Shown here: positions 40,686 to 49,304 of the stretch, one piece after another
Layout: each line of letters starts with the position of its first letter
Position numbering within the stretch: the stretch's first letter is position 1
NCBI GenBank assembly: GCA_963669265.1
Contig: OY769916.1
Span: 62,001-126,000, forward strand
Length of the DNA: 64,000 nt
Source of the DNA: SZUA-547 sp963669265
GTDB taxonomy: Bacteria; Pseudomonadota; Alphaproteobacteria; Rhodobacterales; Rhodobacteraceae
Direction: 5' to 3'
The notes under the pieces: generated by a model
What the model was told of the DNA's origin: nothing
Databases searched by the model: none
What the model saw: only the letters and a program-made list of their open reading frames with translations
Position numbers and translations under genes: made by a program

Positions 40686-42014
40686 TCAGAGCTTCTTCAG
40701 CAAAGGCATCAGCTTCGCCATTTCCGGCCCGTGATCGCGGCCGGTCAGCGCACGCCGGAGCGGCAGGAACAACGCCTTGCCCTTGCGGCCGGTTTTGGCC
40801 TTCAGCTCCGAGGTCCAGGTTTTCCAGGTCGTCTCGTCCCATGGGCGGGGCGGAAGCGCGCCGAGCGCTAGGGCGACGAATTCCAGATCGTCCGGGTCAA
40901 TCTGGGGCGACACTTCCCCTTCGGTGATTTGCGCCCAATCCTCAAATTCTGACCAGCTCTCCAGATTGCCGCGGACCGCACTCCAGAGTTCACGCGAAAT
41001 ATCTTTAGTAATATCAGATAGTAGCAGGCGAGATTTAATGTCATCGAACGCCAGCCCGTGCAGCGTCTTAGTGCTGATCAGCTTCAATTCCGCCACGTCG
41101 AACCGGGTTGGAGCCGCGCCGAACCGCGTGATGTCGAACCCCGCGATCACATCGTCTAGTGAGGCGCGGACCTCGATCGGATCGGAGGACCCCAGCCGCG
41201 CCAGCATTGCGACGATCGCCAGAGGTTCGATCCCGCCCGCGCGCAACTCGGCGATCGACAGTGAGCCGAGTCGTTTGGAGAGGCCCTCGCCCCCCGGCCC
41301 GGTCAGAAGAGAATGGTGCGCGAACTCGGGCGCTCTGCCCTGAAGCGCCGCGAAAATCTGGATCTGCGTCGCGGTGTTGGTGACATGATCGGCGCCCCGC
41401 ACCACATGGGTGATCCCCATATCAGCGTCATCGACGACCGAGGCGATGGTGTAGAGCACCTGCCCGTCCTCGCGGATCAGCACCGGATCGGATACGGACG
41501 CGGCGTCAATCGACTGATCGCCCAGCACCAGATCCGGCCACTGGATGCGCGCATGGTCCAACAGGAAGCGCCAATGCGGCTTTCGCCCCTCGCCTTCCAG
41601 CCGGGACCGGTCCTCCGCCGTCAGATTGCGCGCTGCGCGGTCATAGACCGGCGGACGGCCCGTCGCGAGCTGCGCTTTGCTCTTCAGGCCAAGCTCCTGC
41701 GGAGTCTCATACGCCGGATAAAGCCGGTCGCTTGCGCGCAGTCTGTCGGCGGCCTCAGCGTAGAGATCCAGCCGCTCGGACTGGCGCTCCTCCCGATCCC
41801 AGGTCAGGCCCAGCCAGTCCAAATCGCGCCGGATTGCGTCGGCGAATTCCGGCCGGGAGCGCTCGGGGTCGGTGTCGTCAATGCGCAGAATGAAGGTTCC
41901 GCCCGACGCGCGCGCCAGCGCCCAGTTGAAAACGGCGGTGCGTATGTTTCCGACATGCAATAGCCCGGTCGGTGACGGCGCGAAACGAGTTGTGGTCACG
42001 ACGGGTCCCGCCAT
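40686..42014 (-). CDS. gltX: Glutamyl-tRNA synthetase (short, second type)
   Basis: Class I synthetase that charges tRNA with glutamate. At 442 residues it is shorter than the standard GltX and fits the second alphaproteobacterial type. The HIGH-type motif is in RFAPSPTGLLHVGNIRTAVFNW, with FILRIDDTDPERS after it. VVDDADMGITHVVRGADHVTNTATQ forms the tRNA acceptor region, and the KMSKS loop reads GLSKRLGS. The start overlaps nadE by 19 bases. Organisms with two GltX paralogues may use them on different tRNAs; whether this one prefers tRNA-Glu or tRNA-Gln cannot be read here. Confidence 0.95.
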   Translation of the reverse strand: MAGPVVTTTRFAPSPTGLLHVGNIRTAVFNWALARASGGTFILRIDDTDPERSRPEFADAIRRDLDWLGLTWDREERQSERLDLYAEAADRLRASDRLYPAYETPQELGLKSKAQLATGRPPVYDRAARNLTAEDRSRLEGEGRKPHWRFLLDHARIQWPDLVLGDQSIDAASVSDPVLIREDGQVLYTIASVVDDADMGITHVVRGADHVTNTATQIQIFAALQGRAPEFAHHSLLTGPGGEGLSKRLGSLSIAELRAGGIEPLAIVAMLARLGSSDPIEVRASLDDVIAGFDITRFGAAPTRFDVAELKLISTKTLHGLAFDDIKSRLLLSDITKDISRELWSAVRGNLESWSEFEDWAQITEGEVSPQIDPDDLEFVALALGALPPRPWDETTWKTWTSELKAKTGRKGKALFLPLRRALTGRDHGPEMAKLMPLLKKL

Positions 42015-43654
42015 TTGTTGGTCATTGGATAGCGCCGGTCCAGCCAGAAGGCGCGGGTTGACAGCCTCGCGCCCGGCGCGGACTGAAAGCGTTTGTATTC
42101 AGAGAGATAGAGCAATCTCTCAACGTGTTTGACCGTCTCGCGCTCATAGCCCGCTTCGACGATCTCGGCGACGCTGGCGTCCTGCTCGATCAGCATGTCC
42201 AGAATAGCGTCCAGCACCGGGTATGGCGGCAGGCTGTCCTCGTCCTTCTGGTCCTCGCGCAACTCCGCCGTGGGCGGCTTGTCAATCACGCGCGGCGGGA
42301 TGACCTGACCTTCCGGCCCCTTCATCCAGTCGCGATGGTTTGCGTTGCGCCAGCGGCAGGTCTCGAATACCCGCGTCTTGTAGAGGTCCTTCAGCGGATT
42401 GTATCCGCCGGACATGTCGCCATAGAGCGTGGCGTAGCCGACCGCGACCTCGGACTTGTTGCCGGTTGTCAGCAGCATATGGCCGAACTTGTTGGAGAGC
42501 GCCATCAGGTAGACGCCGCGCAGGCGCGACTGCACGTTTTCTTCCGTCAGGTCGGGGGGCAGGCCTTCAAAGAAGGGCGCCAACCCCTCGCCAACCGCAT
42601 CGACCGCGCCCTTGATCTCCAGCGTTCTGAGCGGCGCGCCGAGCAAGGTCGCCACCGCCTCGGCATCTTCAAGGCTTTCGGAGCTGGTGAATTTAGAGGG
42701 CAGCATCACGCAATGCACGTTCTCCGGGCCCAACGCATCTGCGGCGATCACCGCTGTCAGCGCGGAATCGACGCCGCCCGAGAGGCCCAACACCGCGGAT
42801 TTGAACCCGTTCTTGCCCGCATAGTCACGGACCGACGTGACCATGGCGCGATAGTCCAGTTCCCACGCATCGGGAACCGGCGCCATCGGCGCCGGCGCGC
42901 AGACCCAGCCGTCGTTCTGGCGAGTCCAGTCGAGGATCATGAAGTCGTCCTCGAAAAACGGCGCCTGCCAGGCCAGCGAGCGGTCGGCGTTCAATGCGAA
43001 GGAGCCGCCGTCGAATATCTGATCGTCCTGTCCGCCCACCATATTTAGATAGATCAGCGGCAGGCCGGTCTCGACCACGCGGGAGACCGTGACATTCAGG
43101 CGAACGTCGTGCTTGTCGCGGGCGTAGGGAGAGCCGTTGGGCACGATGAAGATCTCCGCGCCACTTTCCTCCATCCCCTCGGCGACGTCCGAGTGCCAGA
43201 TATCCTCGCAAATCGGAAAGGCGACACGCGCCGCGCCGATCCCGATCGGGCCGTTGACCGGGCCGGGCTCATAGAGGCGCTTCTCGTCGAACACATTGTG
43301 GTTGGGCAATTTGTGCTTGCGGAAGATCGCACGCACCGCGCCGCCTTCGAGCGCGAAATAGGCGTTGTAGATCAGGTCGTCCTCGATCAGCGGGCCGCCG
43401 ATGCAGACGGTCAGGTCCTGGGGGACGTCCTTGGCCAGTCGCTCGATATGCGCAAAGCAATCCCGCGCAAAAGCTGGTTTGTCGACCAGATCCTGAATTT
43501 GGTACCCGGTCAGAAACATCTCGGGTAGCACCACCAGATCGGCGTTCGACGCCGCGCCGCGCTTTGCGGCGTCCAGCGCCTTCGCGGCGTTGCCGCCTAG
43601 GTCGCCCACGATCGGGTTGAGCTGCGCGACGGCGATCCTCAGACGTTCGGTCAT
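41996..43654 (-). CDS. nadE: Glutamine-dependent NAD+ synthetase
   Basis: Makes NAD+ from nicotinic acid adenine dinucleotide using ammonia released from glutamine. It has 552 residues. The N-terminal nitrilase-type glutaminase domain has the catalytic triad E45 (VVLPEMFLTG), K113 (IFRKHKLPN) and C149 (VAFPICEDIWH). The C-terminal synthetase domain has the P-loop LGLSGGVDSALTAVIAADALG, then LLTTGNKSEVAVGYATLYGDMSGGYNPL. It starts at ATG 43654. Its 3' end overlaps gltX, so the two are co-transcribed. It is divergent from the MORN-repeat gene across a 321-base gap. Confidence 0.97.
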   Translation of the reverse strand: MTERLRIAVAQLNPIVGDLGGNAAKALDAAKRGAASNADLVVLPEMFLTGYQIQDLVDKPAFARDCFAHIERLAKDVPQDLTVCIGGPLIEDDLIYNAYFALEGGAVRAIFRKHKLPNHNVFDEKRLYEPGPVNGPIGIGAARVAFPICEDIWHSDVAEGMEESGAEIFIVPNGSPYARDKHDVRLNVTVSRVVETGLPLIYLNMVGGQDDQIFDGGSFALNADRSLAWQAPFFEDDFMILDWTRQNDGWVCAPAPMAPVPDAWELDYRAMVTSVRDYAGKNGFKSAVLGLSGGVDSALTAVIAADALGPENVHCVMLPSKFTSSESLEDAEAVATLLGAPLRTLEIKGAVDAVGEGLAPFFEGLPPDLTEENVQSRLRGVYLMALSNKFGHMLLTTGNKSEVAVGYATLYGDMSGGYNPLKDLYKTRVFETCRWRNANHRDWMKGPEGQVIPPRVIDKPPTAELREDQKDEDSLPPYPVLDAILDMLIEQDASVAEIVEAGYERETVKHVERLLYLSEYKRFQSAPGARLSTRAFWLDRRYPMTNKWRDPS

Positions 43655-43975
43655 AAAGGTCTCGGTCAGTTTTTCGGCGTTCGAACGCCCGGCTGCGTCG
43701 GGTGATGCGACGCACTTAACGGCGCAAAAGGCCCCGCCTCAAGCGCAAATATGCCGATTAGCGGCGTAAAATTGAGTCATTCCGCCCACTATCGCGCCAC
43801 AAATCCGCCTCTTGACGATGTTTTTTGTTTTTATCCGCTGCGAACTTGGTAAATTTCGCCCGACCCTCTTGGGGGCTTTGCGAGAGTATCGTAGGTCAGT
43901 AGTAGTAGTATTAGAGAGCCCCAATCGCCATCAAGAGCGTCGCGGTCGTTAACCGCACGCGGGAGTAAAACCGCC
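43655..43975. other. Intergenic region between nadE and the MORN gene
   Basis: A 321-base divergent gap. The central part (about 43740-43940) is AT-richer than its surroundings and includes a short run of TAG/GTA triplets (43898-43912). It must hold promoters for both genes. TTGACG (43814-43819) has no convincing -10 at normal spacing. I see no supported ORF, RNA gene or strong hairpin. Confidence 0.5.
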
Positions 43976-45223
43976 ATGACTTTCAAGACAACCATTATCT
44001 CATTCGCCGCCGTGGCCGCCCTGATGACGGCGCCGGCCGTTGCGCAGGAAACCTCTAGCGGAACATTCAAACTGCCGAGCGGGTTTGAATACACCGGCGA
44101 ATGGGTCGACGGCCGTATGGAGGGGTTGGGAGCCGCGAAATATCCCAACGGATCCTCATATGAGGGGGCGTTCAAGGATGGCGCTCCGCATGGAATCGGA
44201 AAGATCACCTACGCCGACGGTCGCGTCTATGAAGGCGATTGGGTCGACGGCGCCATCACCGGCGTCGGCAAGATCACCTACCCGGACGGCGCTGTCTATG
44301 AAGGCGGCTTCAAGGATTACCAGTTCGACGGCACCGGCTCGCTGATGCGTCCCTCGGGCTACAGCTATAAGGGCGCATGGGCTGCGGGCAAACAGGAAGG
44401 CTCGGGCGTTGAGACCTATCCTGACGGCGCGGTCTATGAAGGCGCGTTTGCGGCCGGTCTGCGGCAGGGCGCGGGCGCCCTCACCCGGTCCGATGGATTC
44501 GCCTATGACGGCCAGTGGGCCGCTGGAGAGATCACCGGCGAAGGCGTTGCGACCTATCCGAACGGCGACGTCTATACCGGCGCGTTCGACAAGGGCCGTC
44601 AGCATGGCGCGGGCTCGCTGAAATTCGCCAATGGCGTCGAATACTCCGGCAACTGGGTCGAGGGCTCGCTGGAGGGCGACGGAGTCGCGCGCTATCCCGA
44701 TGGCGCGGTCTATACCGGCGCGTTTGTGTCCAGCCGCCCGGAAGGCGCGGGCAAGATCGAATACGCGGACGGCGCCGTCTATGAGGGCGGTTTCGTCAAC
44801 GCGCTGCGCGAAGGCGAAGGATCGATGTCCTTCGCGAACGGATCGAAATATGTCGGCCTCTGGGTCGCCGGGCGCCGCGAAGGCGAAGGCCGCATCGAGT
44901 ACGCCAACGGCTCCGTCTATAGCGGTGGCTTCACCGCCGATCAGCCCGCAGGCAAGGGCGAGCTGACCTTCCCGGACGGGTTCCGTTACTCCGGCGATTG
45001 GAAAACGGGCGAAATCGATGGCGAGGGCGAAGCGGCCTATCCGAACGGCGACGTCTACAAAGGCGCGTTCAAGGCTGGCAAACGCCACGGCCACGGCGTG
45101 ATGAGCTTCGCCAACGGCGCCGAGTATTCCGGCTGGTGGGCGGCGGACAAGCCTGTCTCGCAAGAGGATTACGAAGCGGCTGAGGCGAAAGCCGGCGAGA
45201 CCACCAACGCTGCGGCCAACTGA
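43976..45223 (+). CDS. Secreted MORN-repeat protein
   Basis: A 415-residue protein with a signal peptide (MTFKTTIISFAAVAALMTAP, cleavage probably after AVAQ). It is followed by 15 complete MORN repeats of 23 residues and part of a sixteenth. The pattern is VYEGAF..G..HG.GK..Y.DG, each a beta-hairpin, so the mature protein should form a long groove-like beta-solenoid. MORN proteins bind membranes or scaffold complexes in other organisms; the bacterial role is mostly unknown. The repeats alternate between a Trp-type (EGDW) and a Phe-type (EGAF), with one break between repeats 10 and 11. GGGAG precedes the ATG. A hairpin overlaps the stop. Confidence 0.92.
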   Translation: MTFKTTIISFAAVAALMTAPAVAQETSSGTFKLPSGFEYTGEWVDGRMEGLGAAKYPNGSSYEGAFKDGAPHGIGKITYADGRVYEGDWVDGAITGVGKITYPDGAVYEGGFKDYQFDGTGSLMRPSGYSYKGAWAAGKQEGSGVETYPDGAVYEGAFAAGLRQGAGALTRSDGFAYDGQWAAGEITGEGVATYPNGDVYTGAFDKGRQHGAGSLKFANGVEYSGNWVEGSLEGDGVARYPDGAVYTGAFVSSRPEGAGKIEYADGAVYEGGFVNALREGEGSMSFANGSKYVGLWVAGRREGEGRIEYANGSVYSGGFTADQPAGKGELTFPDGFRYSGDWKTGEIDGEGEAAYPNGDVYKGAFKAGKRHGHGVMSFANGAEYSGWWAADKPVSQEDYEAAEAKAGETTNAAAN

Positions 45224-45239
45224 TCACGCCGATCAGTTG
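45217..45239 (+). terminator. Hairpin overlapping the MORN stop codon
   Basis: CAACTGATC (45217-45225) and GATCAGTTG (45231-45239) form a perfect 9-pair stem with a 5-base loop that contains the stop codon TGA (45221-45223) in its 5' arm. No T run follows. It may end the MORN transcript before the leu leader or protect its 3' end. Confidence 0.5.
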
Positions 45240-45287
45240 CTTGCGGAAGTCCCTGCGATTTCCGCTTTAATTCCGGCATGGCGCGGT

Positions 45288-45293
45288 TATATT
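45288..45293 (+). promoter_or_regulatory. Candidate -10 element for the leu leader
   Basis: TATATT lies seven bases before the leader ATG at 45301, so transcription would start at or next to the A of the start codon. The matching -35 (about 45265-45270, CTTTAA) is weak. The position, not the -35, supports a leaderless leader mRNA. Confidence 0.45.
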
Positions 45294-45300
45294 GCGCGCC

Positions 45301-45384
45301 ATGTCGAATTTAACTGACATCACCTTCGGTATTGCGCCCGCCCCGCTCGGCGGGCCCTTGGCGCTTCTACTTATCAGCCCCTGA
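45301..45384 (+). CDS. leuL: leu operon leader peptide
   Basis: A 27-codon ORF between the MORN gene and leuA, too short for normal ORF calls. It encodes six Leu and three Ile residues and ends PLALLLISP. The run of Leu codons is CTT CTA CTT next to TTG, with TTA earlier; these are rare choices in this GC-rich sequence. No ribosome site precedes the ATG, but a TATATT sits seven bases upstream, so the mRNA may start at the ATG, as in the leaderless trp leader of Sinorhizobium meliloti. The stop codon lies within the 5' arm of a strong hairpin. These features fit ribosome-mediated attenuation of leuA by Leu-tRNA level. The function is inferred, not tested. Confidence 0.7.
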   Translation: MSNLTDITFGIAPAPLGGPLALLLISP

Positions 45385-45419
45385 ACCGCGCAGGGATGCT
45401 TGGCGCGCGCGTTCAGGGG
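45378..45419 (+). promoter_or_regulatory. Attenuator-type hairpin of the leu leader
   Basis: CCCCTGAAC (45378-45386) pairs with GTTCAGGGG (45411-45419) and is extended by CGCGC against GCGCG with one bulged C, around a 13-base loop. The 5' arm contains the leader stop codon. TTCAGG (45412-45417) can instead pair with CCTGAA (45441-45446), and GGCGCG (45402-45407) with CGCGCC (45430-45435). Hence there are alternative, mutually exclusive folds. No T run follows, so control could be Rho-dependent or translational. Confidence 0.6.
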
Positions 45420-45469
45420 GAGCACGCCTCGCGCCAGACGCCTGAAACCGAAGACCCAAGGATCATAAA

Positions 45470-47098
45470 ATGACTGAACAGACCGCAACCGGCGCACCTG
45501 CCGACTCCAATGCGCCGTCCGCTGCTCCGGACGCCGGCATGTCCGTATCCGACAAGGATCGGGTGCTGATTTTCGACACCACGCTGCGCGATGGAGAGCA
45601 ATCGCCCGGCGCGACTATGACCCATGAAGAGAAGCTGACCATCGCCGGTCTGCTGGATGAGATGGGCGTGGACATTATCGAAGCGGGCTTCCCGATCGCC
45701 TCTGAGGGTGATTTTGAAGCGGTTAGCGAGATCGCCCGGCGCGCGGAGAGCAGCGTGATCTGCGGCCTCGCCCGCGCCAAGCCGATGGACATTGACCGAT
45801 GCTGGGAGGCGGTGAAGCACGCCAAGCGCCCTCGCATTCACACCTTTATCGGCACCTCCCCCCTGCATCGCGCGATTCCTGATCTGACGATGGATCAGAT
45901 GGTTCAGGTGATCCACGATACGGTGACCCAGGCGCGCAATCTCTGCGACAACGTTCAGTGGTCGCCGATGGACGCGACGCGGACGGAGTTCGATTTCCTC
46001 TGCCGCGTGATCGAGACGGCGATCAAGGCGGGCGCCACTACGATCAACATTCCCGACACCGTGGGCTATACCGCGCCGCGCGAAAGCGCAGATCTGATCG
46101 GCCGGCTGATCGCCGCGGTGCCGGGCGCTGACGAAGTGACCTTCGCCACGCATTGCCACAACGATCTGGGCATGGCGACGGCCAACGCTCTGGCGGCGGT
46201 CGACGCGGGCGCGCGGCAGATCGAATGCACGATCAACGGCCTCGGCGAGCGCGCGGGAAACACCGCGCTGGAAGAGGTCGTGATGGCGATCAAGGTGCGC
46301 AACGACATCATGCCGTTCCATACCGGCGTCGATGCGACGAAGATCATGAACATTTCGCGCAAGGTCGCCACCGTGTCCGGCTTCCCGGTGCAGTTCAACA
46401 AGGCGATCGTGGGCAAGAACGCCTTCGCGCATGAAAGCGGCATCCATCAGGACGGCATGCTGAAGAATGCGGAGACGTTTGAGATCATGCGGCCGGAGGA
46501 TGTCGGTCTCAGCGAATCGAATCTGGTCATGGGCAAGCATTCGGGCCGCCACGCCTTTCGCGAGAAGCTGAAGGATCTCGGCTATGAGTTGGGCGACAAT
46601 CAGCTCAACGACGCGTTCGTGCAGTTCAAGGCTCTGGCGGATCGTAAGAAGGATATCTTCGACGACGATCTGATCGCGCTGGTGGATGACGCGGGCGCGA
46701 CGGCGGCCAACGCCCGAATCAACGTGAAATTCCTGCGGGTGACTTGCGGCACGGAGGCGCCGCAATCCGCCGACCTGATTCTGGAGATCGACGGCGTCGA
46801 ACACCGCAAGACCTCGAACGGCGACGGCCCTGTTGACGCCGTTTTCAACGGGATCAAGGCGCTTTTCCCGCATGACGCCTCGCTGCAGCTCTATCAGGTG
46901 CATGCGGTGACGGAGGGAACCGACGCGCAGGCGACAGTTTCTGTCCGGCTGGAGGAAAACGGCAAGATCGCCACCGGTCAGGCCTCGGACACCGATACGA
47001 TCGTCGCCTCTGCGCGCGCTTATGTGAACGCGCTCAATAAGTTGCTGGTGAGACGTGAGAAATCGGCTCCGGATAATGCGGCTTCAGACGCGCCGTAA
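45470..47098 (+). CDS. leuA: 2-isopropylmalate synthase LeuA
   Basis: First committed enzyme of leucine synthesis: condenses 2-ketoisovalerate with acetyl-CoA. It has 542 residues with AAGGA eight bases before ATG 45470. The first 27 residues are Ala/Pro/Ser-rich and poorly conserved. The TIM barrel has LIFDTTLRDGEQSPGATM, VDIIEAGFPIASEGDFEAV, INIPDTVGYTAPRE and the metal-binding FATHCHNDLGMATANALAAVDAGARQ. HESGIHQDGMLKN and VMGKHSGRHAFREKL follow. The C-terminal allosteric domain (about 400-515) should bind leucine for feedback inhibition. Its leader region carries the candidate attenuator described separately. Confidence 0.97.
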   Translation: MTEQTATGAPADSNAPSAAPDAGMSVSDKDRVLIFDTTLRDGEQSPGATMTHEEKLTIAGLLDEMGVDIIEAGFPIASEGDFEAVSEIARRAESSVICGLARAKPMDIDRCWEAVKHAKRPRIHTFIGTSPLHRAIPDLTMDQMVQVIHDTVTQARNLCDNVQWSPMDATRTEFDFLCRVIETAIKAGATTINIPDTVGYTAPRESADLIGRLIAAVPGADEVTFATHCHNDLGMATANALAAVDAGARQIECTINGLGERAGNTALEEVVMAIKVRNDIMPFHTGVDATKIMNISRKVATVSGFPVQFNKAIVGKNAFAHESGIHQDGMLKNAETFEIMRPEDVGLSESNLVMGKHSGRHAFREKLKDLGYELGDNQLNDAFVQFKALADRKKDIFDDDLIALVDDAGATAANARINVKFLRVTCGTEAPQSADLILEIDGVEHRKTSNGDGPVDAVFNGIKALFPHDASLQLYQVHAVTEGTDAQATVSVRLEENGKIATGQASDTDTIVASARAYVNALNKLLVRREKSAPDNAASDAP

Positions 47099-47106
47099 TC
47101 CAAGGG

Positions 47107-47129
47107 GCGGCGGGGCGTTCCCTCGCCGC
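47107..47129 (+). terminator. Terminator-like hairpin after leuA
   Basis: GCGGCGGGG (47107-47115) pairs with CCCTCGCCGC (47120-47129) with one bulged T around a 4-base loop, eight bases past the leuA stop. A weak CTCTTCC stretch follows. It probably separates leuA from mreB. Confidence 0.5.
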
Positions 47130-47178
47130 TCTTCCCCAAGAATCAGCGTCTCAGAACGGCGAAGACACAACATTTCGC

Positions 47179-47207
47179 TTAAAACGACTCCCCATGCGCA
47201 GTATAAC
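47179..47207 (+). promoter_or_regulatory. Candidate promoter of the mreB operon
   Basis: TTAAAA (47179-47184), a 17-base spacer and TATAAC (47202-47207) form a reasonable -35/-10 pair, with a predicted 5' leader of about 60 bases before mreB. Confidence 0.4.
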
Positions 47208-47273
47208 CGCTGGATACAGAAAAACGCCCGCGGGTCGCGATTCTCCCTAGCGGGCTACTAGGCGAGCAGGCGT

Positions 47274-48314
47274 ATGTTCAATGGTATTCTCGGCATGTTC
47301 TCGTCGGACATGGCGATCGATCTAGGCACAGCGAACACTCTGGTTTACGTAAAAGGCAAAGGCATCGTCCTAAACGAGCCCTCTGTCGTCGCTTTTCACG
47401 TTCGCGACGGCAAGAAGCAGGTTCTGGCGGTCGGCGAAGAAGCCAAGATGATGCTCGGCCGCACCCCCGGCACGATTCAGGCGATCCGCCCGATGCGCGA
47501 AGGCGTGATCGCGGATTTCGACGTCGCTGAGGAGATGATCAAGTACTTCATCAAGAAGGTGCATCGCCGTGGAGCCTTTGCGGCGCCCCTGATCATTGTC
47601 TGCGTGCCCTCGGGGGCCACTCCGGTTGAAAAACGCGCCATTGAGCAATCCGTCCGGCAAGCCGGCGCCCGCAAGGCGCTGTTGATTCCCGAGCCTGTGG
47701 CCGCGGCGATCGGCGCGGGCATGCCTGTGACCGAACCGACCGGCTCCATGGTCGTCGACATTGGCGGCGGCACCACAGAGGTCGCCGTGATCAGCTTGCG
47801 CGACGTGGTGTATGCGCGCTCTATTCGCGTGGGCGGCGACAAGATGGATGAGGCGCTGATCGCCTATTTGCGTCGCAATCACAGCCTGTTGGTGGGCGAA
47901 AGTTCAGCCGAGCGCATCAAGCTGGCGATCGGCACGGCGCGTGAGCCTGCGGACGGTGTCGGAGAGATAATGGCCATTCGCGGCCGCGATCTGGTCAACG
48001 GCGTGCCCAAAGAGATCGAAGTGAACCAGCGTCAGGTCGCCGAGGCTCTGGCGGAGCCGGTTCAGCAGATCATCGAAGCGGTGAAAGTGGCGCTGGAGGC
48101 GACCCCGCCGGAGCTGGCGGCGGACATCGTCGATAAGGGCGTGATGCTGACCGGCGGCGGCGGCCTGCTCGGCGATCTCGATACGGTGCTCAGGGAAGAG
48201 ACCGGCCTCGCCGTCTCGATCGCCGACGATCCGCTGTCCTGTGTTGCGCTTGGCACCGGCAAATCGCTGGAGCACATGCCGCAGCTGCGTCACGTTTTAA
48301 TGGAAGGCCACTAA
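47274..48314 (+). CDS. mreB: Rod shape-determining protein MreB
   Basis: Bacterial actin that guides lateral cell-wall synthesis. It has 346 residues, standard for the family. Actin-fold phosphate and adenosine motifs are AIDLGTANTLVYVKGKGIVLNEPSV at the N terminus, VCVPSGATPVEKRAIEQSV, MVVDIGGGTTEVAVISL and LTGGGGLLGDLDTVLREETG. The N terminus MFNGILGMFSSDM is amphipathic and could bind the membrane. It starts the cluster mreB-mreC-mreD-mrdA-rodA. mreC follows after 48 bases. Confidence 0.98.
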   Translation: MFNGILGMFSSDMAIDLGTANTLVYVKGKGIVLNEPSVVAFHVRDGKKQVLAVGEEAKMMLGRTPGTIQAIRPMREGVIADFDVAEEMIKYFIKKVHRRGAFAAPLIIVCVPSGATPVEKRAIEQSVRQAGARKALLIPEPVAAAIGAGMPVTEPTGSMVVDIGGGTTEVAVISLRDVVYARSIRVGGDKMDEALIAYLRRNHSLLVGESSAERIKLAIGTAREPADGVGEIMAIRGRDLVNGVPKEIEVNQRQVAEALAEPVQQIIEAVKVALEATPPELAADIVDKGVMLTGGGGLLGDLDTVLREETGLAVSIADDPLSCVALGTGKSLEHMPQLRHVLMEGH

Positions 48315-48362
48315 CGCGTGTTTGCGTACTGAGCGGCCGGGACGACGGGAAGGACGGGCGCA

Positions 48363-49304
48363 GTGGCCCGCGATTGGCGAGACACGGACAGGCAAGCGGC
48401 GCTTCTGTTCCGGCGTGTGACGCTGGGCTTGGCCGTGATCGCCTGCGTCACCGCCTTCTTCCTGTGGCGCACCGACAATCCCCGACTGGTTCACCTTCGA
48501 ACGGCCGTGACGGACGCCGCATCGCCGCTGATCGAGTCGACCTCCGCCCCCCTGCGCGGCGTTTCCGCGATGGTGGAGGATTTCGGCAGTTATCGCCGCG
48601 TGCACACCCAGAACAGAGAACTGCGCCGTGAAGTGGAGCGCCTGGCCGCCTGGCGCGAGGTCGCCCGTCAGTTGGAGCAGGAGAACGCGCGGTTGCGCGC
48701 GCTCAACAACGTGCGACTGGTGGCGAAACCCAGTTTTGTGACCGCAGAGGTTATCGCTGATTCCGGCGGCCCCTATTCGCAGACCAGTCTGGTGAATGTC
48801 GGCGAAAGGAACGGCGTCCTGGACGGCGACGCTGCGGTGGACGGCTCGGGCCTCGTTGGCCGTTTGGTCGGCGTTGGCGACCGATCCGCGCGGGTCATGC
48901 ACCTCACCGATTATAACAGCCGCGTTCCCGTGATGATCCGGCCCAGCGGACGGACGGCGATCGTCGTCGGCGACAACACGGACGCGCCCGCGCTGCAATT
49001 TCTAAGCTCGCTGGAGGGCGTCGCGCTTGGCGACTACGTCTTCACGTCCGGCGATGGCGGCGTCTACCCAGCGGGCTTGCCGGTCGGGCGTATCGCGGCG
49101 CTTGGAGAGCGTGGCGGGAAGATCGCGCCCTCGGCCGAATATGACAGACTGGAATTCGTGCGTATCCTTCGCTACCGCCCGCCGTCTGGACCTGAGGAGC
49201 AAGGCGGAATCGTCTATCGCCGTCCCCAGCCTGAAAGTGACGCGCCGGATGCGCTGGCAGGCGCCGATCTGATCGAGGGGGCCGCTGATGCCCTTATCGA
49301 CTAG
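48363..49304 (+). CDS. mreC: Rod shape-determining protein MreC
   Basis: Inner-membrane protein whose periplasmic part activates PBP2 in the elongasome. It has 313 residues from GTG 48363, with GGAAGGAC upstream. One TM helix (about 18-36, VTLGLAVIACVTAFFLW), a coiled coil (about 75-115, RRVHTQNRELRREVERLAAW) and the beta-rich MreC core (VTAEVIADSGGPYSQTSLVNVGERNGV, GLVGRLVGVGDRSARVMHLTD, GVALGDYVFTSGDGGVYPAGLPVGRI) appear in the expected order. The 3' end overlaps mreD by 17 bases. Confidence 0.96.
   Translation: MARDWRDTDRQAALLFRRVTLGLAVIACVTAFFLWRTDNPRLVHLRTAVTDAASPLIESTSAPLRGVSAMVEDFGSYRRVHTQNRELRREVERLAAWREVARQLEQENARLRALNNVRLVAKPSFVTAEVIADSGGPYSQTSLVNVGERNGVLDGDAAVDGSGLVGRLVGVGDRSARVMHLTDYNSRVPVMIRPSGRTAIVVGDNTDAPALQFLSSLEGVALGDYVFTSGDGGVYPAGLPVGRIAALGERGGKIAPSAEYDRLEFVRILRYRPPSGPEEQGGIVYRRPQPESDAPDALAGADLIEGAADALID

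Noticed and set aside
44100..45180. Regular 69-base repeats suggesting a CRISPR or satellite array
   Set aside because: They are in frame and encode MORN repeats; there are no identical direct repeats with unique spacers.
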